Assembly (NCBI GenBank): GCA_900547945.1
Contig: URIT01000005.1
Location: 1 to 58,291, forward strand
Source of the DNA: an uncultured bacterium
Lineage (GTDB): Bacteria > Verrucomicrobiota > Kiritimatiellia > RFP12 > UBA1067
Direction of reading: 5' to 3'
DNA: 58,291 bases
The translations under genes were made by a program, and so were the position numbers. A model generated the notes under the pieces. It made no database searches. It was not told the origin of the DNA and saw nothing but the letters and a program-made list of their open reading frames with translations. Shown here one piece after another: positions 1-9,266 of this stretch (the first letter of the stretch is position 1; the number at the start of each line of letters is the position of its first letter).

Positions 1-1125
1 CACGGCCAGTTTGCCCGAATCGCCAAACTCCGCGGGCTGCAGGTCATCTGCCTCCACCTTCAGCACGGCAAGGTCGCTGTCGCTGTCCATGCCGACAAAG
101 GCGGCAGTGCAATTCGAGCCGTCCGAGAGCGTGACCTCCAGCCGCAGCGCGTCGCGCAGCGCGCACGCGCCGTCCGGGTTGTGCGCGCCGTCCACGTAGA
201 CCGCCACGCCGTCCCGCACGAGGCGCTGGCAGCGCCCCGGCCACACCACGTGCGTGAAGCCCGCGACGATCGCGTGGTCCGGCACGTCCAGCCCGCAGTC
301 CTTCACCAGCACGTCGATGGCCGTGAGCGCCGTCATCGCGTTCTCGACCTGGAAGGCGCCGTAGAGGCCGCACGTGATCGGCGGCAGGTTCCGCAGGGCG
401 GAGGTGAGCGTCATCGGGTCCAGGTGGTCCGCCGTCACATGCTCGTCCGCCGCCACGAACAGGCAGCCGTTCAGGGAGGCGGTGCGTTCGACGGCCTCCT
501 TCGCCGCCTCGGGCATCACGCCGCAGACGACCGGGCGGCCCGGCTTGACGATGCCGGCCTTCTCCTCGGCGATGGCGGCGTGCGTCGTCCCGAGCCATTC
601 GCAGTGGTCGAGCCCGATGCGCGTGATGACCGAGAGGAGGACGTTCCGCGCCGCGACGGCGTTCGTCGCGTCGAGCCGGCCGCCGAGCCCCGTTTCGAGC
701 ACCACGAGGTCGGGCTTCGCCTCCGCGAAGAGGACGAACGCCATCGCGGTGAGCGTCTCGAAGAACGTGACCTCGAAGCCCTGCGTCCGTTCCAGCCGCT
801 CGACGACGTCCAGCACGCGGTCCGCCACCGCCTCCAGCGCCGCGTCCGACGCGGGCGCGCCGTCGAGGAAGAACCGCTCGTTGATCGAGACGAGGTGCGG
901 CGACGTGTAGCGCGCCACCCGGTAGCCGGCCGCGCGGAGGATTGCGTCGAGCATCGCGCACACCGCGCCCTTCCCGTTCGTGCCCGCCACGTGGATGACC
1001 TTCAGCGCATCCTGCGGGTTCCCCAGCCCGGCGAGCACCGCGCGCATCACGTCCAGGCCGGGACGCATCCCGAACCGACGCCGTTCCATCACACCCCTCA
1101 ACCGCGAATTGTCTTCTAATGCCAT
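1..1125 (-). CDS. folC: Dihydrofolate/folylpolyglutamate synthase (3' end outside window)
   Basis: Adds glutamate to (dihydro)folate, an ATP-dependent cytosolic ligase of the Mur ligase superfamily. The reading frame stays open from the ATG at 1125 to the window edge (375 codons), so roughly the last 50 residues of a usual 420-440 residue FolC are missing. The P-loop VAGTNGKG lies near residues 46-53, followed by YTSPHL and the family stretch ETGLGGRLDATNA; YVDGAHNPDG marks the C-terminal Mur-ligase domain. An in-frame ATG at 1089 (MERRRFG) is an alternative start and fits the family N-terminus well. The start overlaps the end of the UbiA-type gene by 10 bases, so it is probably the last gene of the dnaE-side run. 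Identification is firm; the start is uncertain. Confidence 0.93.
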   Translation of the reverse strand, partial: MALEDNSRLRGVMERRRFGMRPGLDVMRAVLAGLGNPQDALKVIHVAGTNGKGAVCAMLDAILRAAGYRVARYTSPHLVSINERFFLDGAPASDAALEAVADRVLDVVERLERTQGFEVTFFETLTAMAFVLFAEAKPDLVVLETGLGGRLDATNAVAARNVLLSVITRIGLDHCEWLGTTHAAIAEEKAGIVKPGRPVVCGVMPEAAKEAVERTASLNGCLFVAADEHVTADHLDPMTLTSALRNLPPITCGLYGAFQVENAMTALTAIDVLVKDCGLDVPDHAIVAGFTHVVWPGRCQRLVRDGVAVYVDGAHNPDGACALRDALRLEVTLSDGSNCTAAFVGMDSDSDLAVLKVEADDLQPAEFGDSGKLAV

Positions 1126-2024
1126 ACTCTCACCGCCAACACGGCGCCGAGCGCCGTCAGACCATATCCCGCCAGGATCAGCCACAGCAGCCGGTCCGTG
1201 AGCAGGATGCGTTCAGGACGACCCACGTCGCCCCGTCCGTAGACCAAAACCAGATACCGCGCGACGCCCAGCGCCACGAACACCGACGTCCACGCAAGGC
1301 CGCGCGTGTGGAAGCGCGCCACCGTGTCGGACGCGAGCGTGTAGCAGACGTAGACCCCGACCGTCGCGAGGGCGGAGAGGAGGATGAGCGCGTCCAGCAC
1401 CACCGGGTGGTACCCCTTCAGCGCGGCGCGGCTTGCGTCCGCCAGCACCTTCTCGTGCCGCCGCTTGCAGAGCGCGAGGAAGAGGGAGAGGAGGAACGTA
1501 CACCCCAGGAGCCACGGCGAGATGCGCGCCGAAATCGCCGCCGCGCCCGCCACGGCGCGCAGCACAAAGCCCGCCGCGATCACGGCCACGTCCACGTAGG
1601 GCATCCGTTTGAGGAACCCCGAGTACGCGCACTGCATCACGGTGTAGACGAGCAGCACGGCAAAGCCCCAGGTGCGGTCGGGGTGGCGCAGGACAAGGTA
1701 GCAGGGGAAGGCGAGGCCGAAGGCGAAGAGCGCGAGCGCCGTGCGGACGGCGGCGATCTTTGAGATGAGGTCCGCGGCGACGGGACGCAGCCGCTTCACC
1801 GGGTGCAGACGGTCCGCCTCGTAGTCCGCCACGTCGTTGAGCAGGTAGAACGCGCTCGCCACGAGCGAGAAGGAGAGCGCCATCGCGCACACGAGCAGGA
1901 ACGGGCGCACGCCGCGCGCCACCGCCGATTGGGAGGCGTCCGCCACCGCGAAGAACCATGCCGCGAACACGACGGCGTTCTTCGTCCACTGGTTGACGCG
2001 CAGGGCTCTGATCCAGATGTTCAT
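1116..2024 (-). CDS. UbiA-family prenyl-phosphate phosphoribosyltransferase-like membrane protein
   Basis: A polytopic membrane prenyltransferase of the UbiA superfamily, closest in pattern to decaprenyl-phosphate phosphoribosyltransferase. That enzyme puts a phosphoribosyl group on a lipid phosphate in the inner membrane. The first Asp-rich motif reads NDVADYEADRLHP followed by KRLRPVAA, and the second region reads MPYVDVAVIAAGFVLRAV; both match that subfamily better than quinone-biosynthesis UbiA. About eight or nine hydrophobic segments are visible. I chose MNIWIRALRVNQW at 2024 because it matches the family N-terminus; an in-frame ATG at 2090 would add 22 residues and overlap the upstream gene by 14 bases. 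Next to the polyprenyl-phosphate glycosyltransferase it suggests a small set of lipid-linked sugar donors. The exact substrate is inferred. Confidence 0.82.
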   Translation of the reverse strand: MNIWIRALRVNQWTKNAVVFAAWFFAVADASQSAVARGVRPFLLVCAMALSFSLVASAFYLLNDVADYEADRLHPVKRLRPVAADLISKIAAVRTALALFAFGLAFPCYLVLRHPDRTWGFAVLLVYTVMQCAYSGFLKRMPYVDVAVIAAGFVLRAVAGAAAISARISPWLLGCTFLLSLFLALCKRRHEKVLADASRAALKGYHPVVLDALILLSALATVGVYVCYTLASDTVARFHTRGLAWTSVFVALGVARYLVLVYGRGDVGRPERILLTDRLLWLILAGYGLTALGAVLAVRVWH

Positions 2025-2076
2025 GTTGTTCAGGGGAACGGCCGCCGGATCCTGCGCCCGGCGGCAACCATCCTCG

Positions 2077-2784
2077 TCAGGCCCTTCCAAACCGCAGCTT
2101 GAACACCATCTTGAGGGTTTCGGCGGCGATGGAACCCGAGATCTTGGAGGTCCCCGCCCGCCGTTCGGTGAAGGTGATGGGGATCTCCTTCAGCCGCAGC
2201 CCCATCTGCGCCATGCGCCAGTTCATCTCCATCTGGAAGGAGTAGCCGAAGGAGCGGATGGCGGAGAAGTCGCCGAGCCGTTCGAGCGCGGCGCGCGTGA
2301 AGCACTTGAAGCCCCCCGTCGGATCCTGCACGGGGACGCCCAGCACGAACCGGATGAAGCGCCCGCCGAAGAAGGAGACGAACCAGCGCCGGAACGGCCA
2401 GCCCACGCAGCGCCCGCCCTTCACGTAGCGCGAACCGACGACGACGTCGGCGTCGGCGACGGCCGCGAGCATGCGGGGGATGTCCTTCGGGTCGTGCGAG
2501 AAGTCGCAGTCCATCTCGACGACGTGCGTGGCGCCCAGCGCGAGGGCCCGCGCGAACCCCGCCACGTAGGCGCGGCCCAGCCCCTCCTTCTTCACGCGGT
2601 GCAGGACGGCGATGCGGGGGTCCCGCGCACAGAGGCCGTCGATGATCGCGCCCGTCCCGTCCGGCGAGTTGTCGTCGAGGAAGAGAAGCCGCCCCCCGGC
2701 GGGCAGGTTCTCCAGCACCGCCGCGGCCATGGCGGCGACGTTCTCCCGTTCATTGTAGGTGGGTATGACGACGATCGGCTTCAT
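2077..2784 (-). CDS. Polyprenol-phosphate mannosyltransferase-like GT2 glycosyltransferase
   Basis: Family-2 glycosyltransferase of the dolichol-phosphate mannose synthase type, which transfers a sugar from a nucleotide sugar to a polyprenyl phosphate at the cytosolic membrane face. Visible motifs are VVIPTYNERENV at the N-terminus, the nucleotide-binding DDNSPDGT, the metal-binding MDCDFSHDP, GSRYVKGG, and near the end FTERRAGTSKIS. It has no C-terminal membrane segments, so it is the short Dpm1-like form (235 residues). The start at 2784 was preferred to 2805 because it gives MKPIVVIPTYNE. A TATAAT box ends nine bases upstream and overlaps the lpxB stop codon, so the gene can be transcribed separately from lpxB. 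Confidence 0.88.
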   Translation of the reverse strand: MKPIVVIPTYNERENVAAMAAAVLENLPAGGRLLFLDDNSPDGTGAIIDGLCARDPRIAVLHRVKKEGLGRAYVAGFARALALGATHVVEMDCDFSHDPKDIPRMLAAVADADVVVGSRYVKGGRCVGWPFRRWFVSFFGGRFIRFVLGVPVQDPTGGFKCFTRAALERLGDFSAIRSFGYSFQMEMNWRMAQMGLRLKEIPITFTERRAGTSKISGSIAAETLKMVFKLRFGRA

Positions 2785-2793
2785 GTGCGGGAG

Positions 2794-2799
2794 ATTATA
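2794..2799 (-). promoter_or_regulatory. Extended -10 box before the GT2 gene
   Basis: TATAAT preceded by TGTGG on the minus strand, ending nine bases before the ATG at 2784. The lpxB stop codon TAA is part of the box. No convincing -35 element is visible. Confidence 0.6.
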
Positions 2800-3931
2800 C
2801 CACATTTAGGATTTCGCGCGCGGCGAGACCGAGCGCATCGCCGTCCGAATGGAGGCGCGCCATGGCCACGTCGAGGTGCCGGACGGCCGCCGCGCGCGCC
2901 GCCGTGTCCGCCAGAAGCGGACCCAGCCGCGCCGCCACCGCCTCGGGCGTGAACGCCTCCTGCAGGAGTTCGGGCATCGGCGGCGTCCCCGTTCCGCCGC
3001 TCTTCTCCCAGATGACGTTCGCAAGGCCGATGTAGTGGACGCCCGTGATGACCCGGCGCGCAAACCAGGCGAGCAGCGGCGACACCGCGTAGACGAGCAC
3101 CGTCGGGCACCGCGCAAGCGCCGCCTCCAGCGTCGCCGTGCCGCTCGCCACCGCCGCACACGTCGCCCGCCGCAACAAGGCCCGCGCGCCCCCCCGCTGA
3201 ATCGTAATCCGCACGCCCGCATCGGACACGGAAGATGCGGAGAGGACGCGCCGGATCTCCTGCTCGGCCTTCCCGTTCGCCGCCGGAACCACGACCTTCA
3301 GCCCCTCTCCCGCCAACAGCCCCAGCGCCCGCACGAGGCGCGGCAGGTTCCGCCGGATCTCCCCCATGCGGCTTCCCGGCAGGAGGGCCAGCACCTTCTC
3401 ATCCTTCTTGACGCGCCCCGCCGCCTCCCGCGCGAACACGTCCACGAGCGGATGCCCGATGAAGCGCGCATCGAGGCCCGTCCCCGCGAAGAGCGCGGGT
3501 TCGAACGGGAAGAAGCAGAGGAGCTTCGTGAGCGCGGCCGCCACCTTCGGGATGCGGTTGCGGTGCCAGGCCCAGACCTGCGGGCACACGATGTGGACGG
3601 CGGGGATGCCGCGCGCCTTCGCGTACGCCGCGAGCTTGAGGTTGAGGCCCGGATAGTCGATCGTGACGACGACGTCGGGACACCAGTCGCGGATGACGCG
3701 CTTCAGCGTCCGCGCGACGCCGAGGAAGTAGAAGAGCCTGCGGATGACGGGCCAGAAGCCCATCACCGCGAGGTCGCCCGTCCTGAACCCCTCGGTGTCG
3801 TAGCCGCGGAAGGTGACGCCGCGCCCGGTCCGCGCAAGCGCCCCGGCGAGCGCGTCGCGCAGCCGTTCCGCGTACAGCACGCCCGACTCCTCGCCCGCGA
3901 GCAGGAGGACCCTCAGCGGCGGGGCGTTCAC
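2795..3931 (-). CDS. lpxB: Lipid-A-disaccharide synthase
   Basis: GT19 enzyme that joins UDP-2,3-diacylglucosamine and lipid X to give the lipid A disaccharide on the inner membrane; it is a marker of an LPS-bearing outer membrane. The protein begins PLRVLLLAGEESG (typically AGExSGD), has VTIDYPGLNLKLA and HIVCPQVWAWHRNRI, and FIGHPLVDVF, then LLPGSRMGEIRR, all family landmarks. The start is taken as the GTG at 3931 because it overlaps the ybeY stop as GTGA, the same 4-base overlap used between other genes here; the open frame extends to 3964. Length (378 residues) is normal. The usual lpxA/lpxD neighbours are absent. Confidence 0.95.
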   Translation of the reverse strand: MNAPPLRVLLLAGEESGVLYAERLRDALAGALARTGRGVTFRGYDTEGFRTGDLAVMGFWPVIRRLFYFLGVARTLKRVIRDWCPDVVVTIDYPGLNLKLAAYAKARGIPAVHIVCPQVWAWHRNRIPKVAAALTKLLCFFPFEPALFAGTGLDARFIGHPLVDVFAREAAGRVKKDEKVLALLPGSRMGEIRRNLPRLVRALGLLAGEGLKVVVPAANGKAEQEIRRVLSASSVSDAGVRITIQRGGARALLRRATCAAVASGTATLEAALARCPTVLVYAVSPLLAWFARRVITGVHYIGLANVIWEKSGGTGTPPMPELLQEAFTPEAVAARLGPLLADTAARAAAVRHLDVAMARLHSDGDALGLAAREILNVV

Positions 3932-4407
3932 CGGCCTTCCCCCCGCTCCAGGGCGCGCAGCCACCCCAGCTCACGCCGCCGCATCGCGGCGTAGTCGCAC
4001 GGCGCGTGGTCGTCCGCGCCGGACAGATGGTCCATGCCGTGCGCGACGTAGAGGAACAGTTCCTTCGCGGCGCTCCACCCGCGCCGCCTCGGCGCCGCGC
4101 GGCGCGCCTGGTCCACGTTCACGAAGAGTTCGCCGGAGAGGCCCGGCGGCTCGGGGGGAATGGCGTCGTAGGCCTGCGTGATGACGTCCGTCGCGCCTGC
4201 GATCCCCATGATCGCGCGGTGCAGTTCGTCCGAGGCCGCATCGCGCACGAGGTGGACCACGACCTCGTGCCACGTGCCGCCCACGCGCGCCCGCGCGCGC
4301 GCCGCGAAGAAGACGGCGGCACGCCGCACCTCGGCCTTCGCCAGGCCGAAGTCCTTCGGCACGGAACCGGTCAGCTCGATGCGCGGGGTGTCGGGATGGT
4401 CCTTCAC
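3928..4407 (-). CDS. ybeY: rRNA maturation endoribonuclease YbeY
   Basis: Zinc-dependent endoribonuclease needed for 16S rRNA 3'-end maturation. The family landmark GELFVNVD is followed by the zinc site HGMDHLSGADDH. The histidine spacing is one residue longer at the last ligand than the textbook HGxLHLxGYDH, because of the DDH arrangement, so the third ligand should be checked on a structural alignment. The middle of the protein is richer in Ala and Arg than most homologues. Its ATG overlaps the dnaE stop as ATGA and its stop overlaps the lpxB start as GTGA, so it sits in a translationally coupled trio. Length of 159 residues is normal. Confidence 0.88.
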   Translation of the reverse strand: MKDHPDTPRIELTGSVPKDFGLAKAEVRRAAVFFAARARARVGGTWHEVVVHLVRDAASDELHRAIMGIAGATDVITQAYDAIPPEPPGLSGELFVNVDQARRAAPRRRGWSAAKELFLYVAHGMDHLSGADDHAPCDYAAMRRRELGWLRALERGEGR

Positions 4408-7400
4408 CGGCGGCGCTCCCAGGGCTTCGGCTCGGGCGGTTCGAGGAAGATGTCCTTCACCGTCGCGAGCGCGTAGGGTTCGTTCTTCTGGAGGCGGTTG
4501 AGCGCGGTCAGGAATTCAGGCGTGAGTTCCACGCCCTCCACGCCGCTCTCGATCTCCGCGCGCGCGCCGTTCGCCCAGACGAGGTCGATGACGACCTTCA
4601 CCTTGCCGGGCCACGTGGCGGCGAGCCCCTTGAGCGCGGCGCCCTTCTTCAGGAGGTCGGGGTCGTCGTAGTTCATCGTGACGTGGAGGGCCTGCGAGAA
4701 GCGGCGGAGGCCGTCCGAGAGACGGTAGACCTCGCGCGCGATGAACTGGATCTCGGGCGTCTCCTCGTGCGTGTCGCGGTCGGTGCGGTGCGAAAGCTCG
4801 CCGCAGACGAGCACCGGCTGGTCCACCTCGCCCGGTAGCCACTCCTTGTACTTCGCGAACGTCTTCGCGAAGCAGAGGGCCTCCATCTCCGTGTCGCCGC
4901 CGTCATCGAGGAGGAGAACCGCCCACGGCTCCGGCGGCAGCATGACGACGTTCCCGAAGGCGTCCTTCACGTCCTTGCCCTTCTCCCGCTTCGGCTTCGG
5001 CTTGCCCATGCGCACCGTGCAGGCCTTGAGCATCCCCGCGAGGCGCACGGGCTGGCGGAGCGGACGCTCCGCGTTCACTTCGAGCATCATCGGGATCTCC
5101 GGCGGCGACGCGGGCGAGAACGTCGAGAGCGACCCGAGCACCTTCCCGTAGGCGCCGAGCGGGTGTCCCGTCAGGTAGATGCCGCAGAGGTCGCGCTCGT
5201 CCTTGAAGCCCTGCGCCTGCGGCCAGGGCGGGCAGTCCGCGAGTTCGGCGTCGCTTTCGTCCTCGCCCGGCGCGAGCATCCCGAACATGTCCATCTGCCC
5301 GCTCGCCCGCTCGCGTCCGCGCGCGGACGCGAGCTTGAGGGCGAACTCGATGTTGTTGAAGTAGCGTGCGCGGTGGAAGCCGGGCTGTGCGGCGGCGAGC
5401 GAGTCGAACGCGCCGCACCTGATGAGGTTTTCGAGGACGCGCTTGTTGACGACGGCCGCCCCCGCGAGGCGCGTGCAGAAGTCCATCAGCCCCTTGTAGG
5501 GGCCGTTCTTCTCGCGCTCGGCGACGATCGCCTCCGCCGCCGCCTCGCCCACGCCCTTCACGCCCGCGAGGCCGTAGACGATCGCATGCTCGCCCTCGAC
5601 GGGGGAGAAGCGCGCGTAGGCCCTGTTGACGTCGGGCGGCTTCACTTCGAGGCCCATCGCGTCCGCCTCCGCCACGAAGCCGGGCAGCTTGTCGAAGTTG
5701 CCGATTTCGGAGGAGATCTGCGCGCACATGAACTCGGCCGGGAAGTGGGCCTTCATGTAGCCGGTCTGGTAGGCGACCCAGGCGTAGCACACGGCGTGCG
5801 ACTTGTTGAAGGCGTAGGAGGCGAACGCCTTCCAGTCGTCCCAGATCTTGTCGATGAGCGCGCGCGCCTTCTTCTCGTCCTTCCACTCGCCGATGCGGAA
5901 CGCCGGGTTCGCGAGGCAGCCGTCCACGAACTTGACCTTCAGCTCCTCCATCACGGCGAGCTGCTTCTTGCCCATCGCCTTGCGCAGCTTGTCGGACATG
6001 CCGCGCGTGAAGCCCCCCAGGAGGCGCGAGAGCAGCATCACCTGCTCCTGGTAGACCGTCACGCCGTACGTGTCCTTCAGGTACTTCTCCATCAGCGGAT
6101 GGTCGTACTTGATCGGCTCGCGCCCCTGCTTGCGCGCGATGAACGTGGGGATGTAGGCGAGCGGGCCCGGGCGGTAGAGGGCGTTCATCGCGACGAGGTC
6201 GGGCAGGCGCTCGGGCTGGAGCTCCATCAGGTACTTCTTCATCCCGTCCGACTCGAACTGGAAGAGGCCCGTCGTCTCGCCGCGCCCGAAGAGTTTGTAC
6301 GTCTCCGCGTCGTCGTCGGGGATGTCGTCGGGGTTGAGGTCCACGCCCCGGAACTTCTTGATGAGCGCCACGCACTCCTTCTCGACCGTGAGCGTCTTGA
6401 GGCCGAGGAAGTCCATCTTCAGGAGGCCGACCGGCTCCACGAAGTGGCCGTCGTACTGCGTGCAGAGCAGCGACTCCTCGGGTGTGGGCATCACGGGCAG
6501 CGTGTCCATGAGCGGGTCGCGCGAGATGAGGATGCCGCAGGCGTGGATGCCGGGCTGGCGGATGCAGCCTTCGAGGCGCGCCGCGTAGTCCATCAGCTCC
6601 TTGATCGTGTGGACGTGGTTCGCGGAGTCGGTGAACGTCGTCTCGTCCTTGAAGGCCGCCACGAGGTCGGGCGAGTAGTCCTTGTTCGGCTCGCCGTGCT
6701 TGTCCGTCGCGCTCATCGCCGCCTTGAAGGTGATCTTGGGCGTGTCGGGCACGTAGGAGGCGAGCTTGTTCGTGTCGGCGAGCGGATACTCCATCGCGCG
6801 CCCCACGTCCTTGATCGCGCTCTTCGCGGCCATCTGACCGAACGTGACGATGTGCGCCACGTGGTCCTGTCCGTACTTCTGCGTGACGTATTCAAGCACG
6901 CGCCCGCGCCCCGCGTCGTCGAAGTCCACGTCGATATCCGGCATGGAGATGCGGTCGGGGTTCAGGAAGCGCTCGAACAGGAGGTCGTACTTGATGGGGT
7001 CGACGTTCGTGATGCCGATCGCGTAGGCGAGGGCCGAGCCGGCGGCGGAGCCGCGCCCCGGCCCCACCCACACGCCCATGCTGCGGGCGGCGGCGATGTA
7101 GTCGTGGACGATGAGGAAGTAGCCGGGGAAGCCCATCGTGCGCACCGTGTCGAGCTCGAACTGGACGCGCTCGGAGACCTCCTTCGGAATCGGGTCCCCC
7201 CAGCGCCGCTTTACGCCCTCCCACACGAGCGAGGCGAGGTAGTCGGCCTCGAACTTGATGCGCAGCACCTTATCGTAGCCGCCCAGGCGCTCGAAGTTGT
7301 TGGGCTTGTCCTCCGTGTTGAACTGCTCGCGCAGCGCCGCCTCGTCGTACGTCCGGGCGTACGCCTCCTCCGTGCCGAACGAAGCCGGGATCGGGAACTT

Positions 7401-8315
7401 CGGCATGATGGGGTCCGAGTCGAGCTTGTACTCCTCCACCTTCTCGGCGAGCGCGACGGTGTTCGCGAGGAATTCGGGATGCTCGGGGAAGAGCGCGGCC
7501 ATCGCGTCGCCGTCCTTGAACCACTCCTCGCCCGTGTAGATCATGCGCGAGTCGTCGGAGATCTTCTTCTGCGTGGAGAGGCAGAGGAGGAGGTCGTGGG
7601 ACGGATCGTCCGCCGCGTCGAGGAAGTGGATGTCGTTCGTCGCGATGACGGGGATGTCGAGCCGCTTCCCGATTTCGACCATCCCCTTCACCACCTCCAC
7701 CTGGCGGGCGTAGAGCTTGCGGTGGTCGTCGATCGCGACGCCGGGGATGTTCGTCTTCACGGACTTGTGGAGCATCGCCTCCAGGTAGAAGTCGTCCCCG
7801 AAGAGGTCCTTGTACCATTTCGCCACCCTCTCCGCCTCGTCCAGGCGCCCGATGTCGATCGCGTGCGCCACCTCGCCCGCGATGCACGCCGCCGAGCAGA
7901 TCAGCCCCTCGTGGTGCTTCTCCAGCAGCGTGTGGTCGATGCGCGCCGTGTGGTAGAAGCCGTTGATCCACGCCTCGGAGAGGAGGCGCACGAGGTTGTG
8001 GTAGCCCGTGAGGTTCTTCGCGAGCAGGATCAGGTGGCGCCGCTTCTCCTCCTTGCTGCGGCTCCGGTAGTCGCCGCTCGTCGTCACGTAGGCTTCGCAG
8101 CCGAGGATCGGCTTGATCGGCGGCAGGTCGTCGTAGCCCTTCTTCGAGCGGCACTCGTCGTAGAACGCCTTGAGGGCGAAGAGGTTGCCGTGGTCGGTCA
8201 CGGCGAGCGCCTTCATGCCCAGCGTGCGGGCGCGCTTCACGAGCGGCTTGATGGCGCACTGGCCGTCGAGAAGCGAATACGTGGTGTGGACGTGGAGGTG
8301 GACGAAGTCGTGCAT
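4404..8315 (-). CDS. dnaE: DNA polymerase III alpha subunit
   Basis: Replicative polymerase catalytic subunit (1303 residues). The PHP domain starts HLHVHTTYSLLDG with VTDHGN close behind. The polymerase catalytic acidic residues are in PDIDVDFDD (about residue 457) and KMDFLGLKTL (about residue 634). A helix-hairpin-helix-like stretch GLAGVKGVGEAA is near residue 910 and an OB-fold region follows near residues 1090-1170. The ATG at 8315 (MHDFVHLHVH) is the standard DnaE N-terminus; only a weak ribosome-binding sequence precedes it, 10 bases after the stop of the SGNH gene. The long open frame on the opposite strand is a shadow of its GC-rich codon use. Confidence 0.97.
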   Translation of the reverse strand: MHDFVHLHVHTTYSLLDGQCAIKPLVKRARTLGMKALAVTDHGNLFALKAFYDECRSKKGYDDLPPIKPILGCEAYVTTSGDYRSRSKEEKRRHLILLAKNLTGYHNLVRLLSEAWINGFYHTARIDHTLLEKHHEGLICSAACIAGEVAHAIDIGRLDEAERVAKWYKDLFGDDFYLEAMLHKSVKTNIPGVAIDDHRKLYARQVEVVKGMVEIGKRLDIPVIATNDIHFLDAADDPSHDLLLCLSTQKKISDDSRMIYTGEEWFKDGDAMAALFPEHPEFLANTVALAEKVEEYKLDSDPIMPKFPIPASFGTEEAYARTYDEAALREQFNTEDKPNNFERLGGYDKVLRIKFEADYLASLVWEGVKRRWGDPIPKEVSERVQFELDTVRTMGFPGYFLIVHDYIAAARSMGVWVGPGRGSAAGSALAYAIGITNVDPIKYDLLFERFLNPDRISMPDIDVDFDDAGRGRVLEYVTQKYGQDHVAHIVTFGQMAAKSAIKDVGRAMEYPLADTNKLASYVPDTPKITFKAAMSATDKHGEPNKDYSPDLVAAFKDETTFTDSANHVHTIKELMDYAARLEGCIRQPGIHACGILISRDPLMDTLPVMPTPEESLLCTQYDGHFVEPVGLLKMDFLGLKTLTVEKECVALIKKFRGVDLNPDDIPDDDAETYKLFGRGETTGLFQFESDGMKKYLMELQPERLPDLVAMNALYRPGPLAYIPTFIARKQGREPIKYDHPLMEKYLKDTYGVTVYQEQVMLLSRLLGGFTRGMSDKLRKAMGKKQLAVMEELKVKFVDGCLANPAFRIGEWKDEKKARALIDKIWDDWKAFASYAFNKSHAVCYAWVAYQTGYMKAHFPAEFMCAQISSEIGNFDKLPGFVAEADAMGLEVKPPDVNRAYARFSPVEGEHAIVYGLAGVKGVGEAAAEAIVAEREKNGPYKGLMDFCTRLAGAAVVNKRVLENLIRCGAFDSLAAAQPGFHRARYFNNIEFALKLASARGRERASGQMDMFGMLAPGEDESDAELADCPPWPQAQGFKDERDLCGIYLTGHPLGAYGKVLGSLSTFSPASPPEIPMMLEVNAERPLRQPVRLAGMLKACTVRMGKPKPKREKGKDVKDAFGNVVMLPPEPWAVLLLDDGGDTEMEALCFAKTFAKYKEWLPGEVDQPVLVCGELSHRTDRDTHEETPEIQFIAREVYRLSDGLRRFSQALHVTMNYDDPDLLKKGAALKGLAATWPGKVKVVIDLVWANGARAEIESGVEGVELTPEFLTALNRLQKNEPYALATVKDIFLEPPEPKPWERRR

Positions 8316-8324
8316 GGTGCCGCT

Positions 8325-9065
8325 CTAGCGCCCGAACGCCCGCACACGGTCCGCCATCTTCTCCCAGAAGCGGTCCGCGATCAGCTGCATGCCGAGGTCG
8401 CCCGGATGGTTGTAGCGACCATGCGCGTCCGCGCGGGAGCGGATGTCCTCCAGGTTCACGAACGTGCAACCCCGCTTCCGCGCGACGGCCTCCTTCTCGC
8501 CGTCGAGCTTCGGCCGCACGTAGAAGCCCTGGGACATCAGGACGAGCGCGCGCCGGTCGGGGTCGAGGTCGTCGAGGAAGGCTTCCAGCGCCGCGCCGAA
8601 GGTGCGGGACGGGTCCATCTTCCCCGCATCGTAGTCCTTCGGCACGTTCGCGCCGAAGAAGAGGACGATCACGTCCGGCCTGAACGCGCGCGCCCAGGCG
8701 AAGTTCTTCTCGCAGCTCCAGTCCGGCTTGAAGAACGACCGCTCGAACGAGCCCGCCACCTGGAGGAGGCAGCACTGCGCCTCGGGCTGCGCGGCGGCGA
8801 TCCTCTTCTGGAGGAGATGCACGTAGTCCTTGTCGCGCGCGCTCGCCGCCATGCCCCAGTTGTTCGTCCAGCCGATCTGCGGACGCGGCCCGTGCAGGGT
8901 GATCGAATTGCCCACGAACAGGACGCGCGGCCCCTTCTTCGCCGCGTCGAACGCCGTCTGGTTCCGCGCGTTCTGTCCCAGCGCCGGCACCGGGTTCGCC
9001 TGGAAGTCGTTCGCCCCCGCCATTCCGGCCGCCACGGCCAGGACCACCATCAGCATTTTCTTCAT
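8325..9065 (-). CDS. Secreted SGNH/GDSL-type hydrolase
   Basis: An exported esterase or lipase-like protein of the SGNH superfamily. A short signal peptide (MKKMLMVVLAVAAGMAGA) is followed by block I FVGNSITLHG (Ser nucleophile), the FFGAN block (Asn), and block V YNHPGDLGM with the catalytic His. The substrate is unknown; in polysaccharide-degrading bacteria such proteins often remove acetyl groups from glycans. The ATG at 9065 was preferred over an upstream in-frame ATG at 9077 because it starts the signal peptide directly and has GGAG about nine bases upstream. An extended -10 box at 9096-9101 gives a leader of about 24 bases. Confidence 0.83.
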   Translation of the reverse strand: MKKMLMVVLAVAAGMAGANDFQANPVPALGQNARNQTAFDAAKKGPRVLFVGNSITLHGPRPQIGWTNNWGMAASARDKDYVHLLQKRIAAAQPEAQCCLLQVAGSFERSFFKPDWSCEKNFAWARAFRPDVIVLFFGANVPKDYDAGKMDPSRTFGAALEAFLDDLDPDRRALVLMSQGFYVRPKLDGEKEAVARKRGCTFVNLEDIRSRADAHGRYNHPGDLGMQLIADRFWEKMADRVRAFGR

Positions 9066-9095
9066 CTCAAACTCCAATCTTCACGTGACCCCAAC

Positions 9096-9101
9096 AGTAT
9101 A
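9096..9101 (-). promoter_or_regulatory. Extended -10 box of the SGNH hydrolase gene
   Basis: TGTGG followed by TATACT on the minus strand. The predicted start of transcription near 9089 leaves a normal leader with a GGAG Shine-Dalgarno sequence before the ATG at 9065. Confidence 0.6.
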
Positions 9102-9183
9102 CCACATTTACCGCCACCCGCCCTTCCACACGCCCCGCGCTTCCGCGCCCGAAGGTACATCAGGGACGGGAAGCCGCGTCGCG

Positions 9184-9193
9184 CCCCCCCCCC
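9184..9193. repeat. Ten-base C homopolymer in intergenic DNA
   Basis: A run of ten C (plus strand) lies between the tRNA-Pro terminator and the SGNH promoter. The rest of 9102-9228 holds nothing I recognise. Confidence 0.8.
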
Positions 9194-9228
9194 TACACAA
9201 CACGAACCCGCACCGTTACGACAAACAG

Positions 9229-9253
9229 AAAAGCCGCACCTCCGTGCGGCTTC
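9229..9253 (-). terminator. Rho-independent terminator after tRNA-Pro
   Basis: On the minus strand a 7-bp stem GCCGCAC/GTGCGGC with a four-base loop is followed by TTTT. It sits about 15 bases downstream of the tRNA 3' end. Confidence 0.85.
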
Positions 9254-9266
9254 TTGTCATCGCGAA